NCBI GenBank assembly: GCA_902762785.1
Contig: CACWPL010000006.1
Coordinates: 1-64,000 of the forward strand
Length of the DNA: 64,000 nucleotides
Direction of reading: 5' to 3'
From: an uncultured Ruminococcus sp.
Lineage (GTDB): Bacteria; Bacillota; Clostridia; Oscillospirales; Ruminococcaceae
Shown here: positions 63,858-64,000 of the stretch, one piece after another
Position numbering within the stretch: the first letter of the stretch is position 1
How the letters are laid out: the number at the start of each line of letters is the position of its first letter
Program-made: the position numbers and the translations under genes
The notes under the pieces: generated by a model
The model's database searches: none
Told to the model about the DNA's origin: nothing
Seen by the model: the letters and a program-made list of their open reading frames with translations, nothing else

Positions 63858-63903
63858 CCATTTCTCTTTTGTCGTGTCCTAAGCTGTAGTAAGGACCATT
63901 CTT

Positions 63904-63932
63904 ATTGTACCAGATTCGGACGGAAAAAGCAA
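63904..63932 (-). promoter_or_regulatory. Promoter of the C39-like dockerin gene
   Basis: Minus strand TTGCTT (63927-63932), 17 bases, TGG then TACAAT (63904-63909). Nothing further is seen up to the window end. Confidence 0.85.
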
Positions 63933-64000
63933 GCCTCTCCATCTTGATGGCCGAAAATGATACATGCAGACAGCACGCGCCGACGCTGCTGCGAGGCCGC

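Noticed and set aside
63933..64000. Possible gene at the right edge
   Set aside because: No frame, ribosome site or motif can be supported in the last 68 bases.

Overview
The window looks like chromosomal DNA of a GC-rich anaerobic Firmicute, most likely a Ruminococcus-type (Oscillospiraceae) polysaccharide degrader. The grounds are eight secreted proteins with type I dockerins, strong Shine-Dalgarno sequences, sigma-A-like promoters that often end in TGG or TGC just before TATAAT, a tyrosine T-box, and a CUT1 sugar-transport operon without its own ATPase. No species can be named from sequence alone.

Layout. 1-2412: trailer end of a type I-C-like CRISPR array followed by cas4-cas1-cas2. 2559-21706: a secreted polysaccharide-degradation region with a GH2 beta-galactosidase, a double-zincin protein, a three-gene secreted operon and a GH26-dockerin-CBM35-GH26 mannanase, interleaved with two large sugar-sensor/AraC hybrid regulators. 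21858-24740: a small operon (unknown protein, alpha/beta hydrolase, acetyltransferase) divergent from a LysR regulator. 24851-29501: tRNA-Leu(CAA), a membrane EAL phosphodiesterase, a solitary cytosine-5 methyltransferase, and an Rrf2/cupin pair sharing a striking operator set. 29575-32425: tyrosine T-box, a 15-codon peptide, two unknown membrane proteins and tyrS. 32479-34606: a cohesin-like/Big2/dockerin protein (possible adaptor scaffoldin) coupled to a phosphoesterase. 35101-38544: degenerate CPBP protein, alpha/beta hydrolase, tadA and a lipoprotein. 38820-41627: a zincin/beta-helix dockerin protein. 41739-41909: a 56-residue ferredoxin.

42379-54215 is one long operon: a substrate-binding protein with two extra beta-sandwich domains, a permease pair, an NHL-type secreted protein, a Yip1 membrane protein, a large secreted DUF5696-like protein and a second permease pair. 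After it come two paralogous genes with a TIR-like/nucleoside-deoxyribosyltransferase-like N-domain (54394-56307); the first has lost the key glutamate. The end carries NfeD-SPFH, relQ-fucU-unknown, a PrsA-like lipoprotein, a short-chain dehydrogenase and a C39-like peptidase with dockerin.

How it fits together. Secreted dockerin enzymes attack mannan and galactoside-containing fibre and would dock on scaffoldins. The big ABC operon probably imports the released oligosaccharides using an ATPase encoded elsewhere. Several promoters of the secreted genes share an AAA(A/G)CGTTT-like palindrome, which suggests a common LacI/CcpA-type regulator. The best candidates for undescribed biology are the paired TIR-like genes, the double-permease/Yip1/DUF5696 operon, the T-box that puts two unknown membrane proteins under tyrosine control, and the dockerin with exchanged repeat order.
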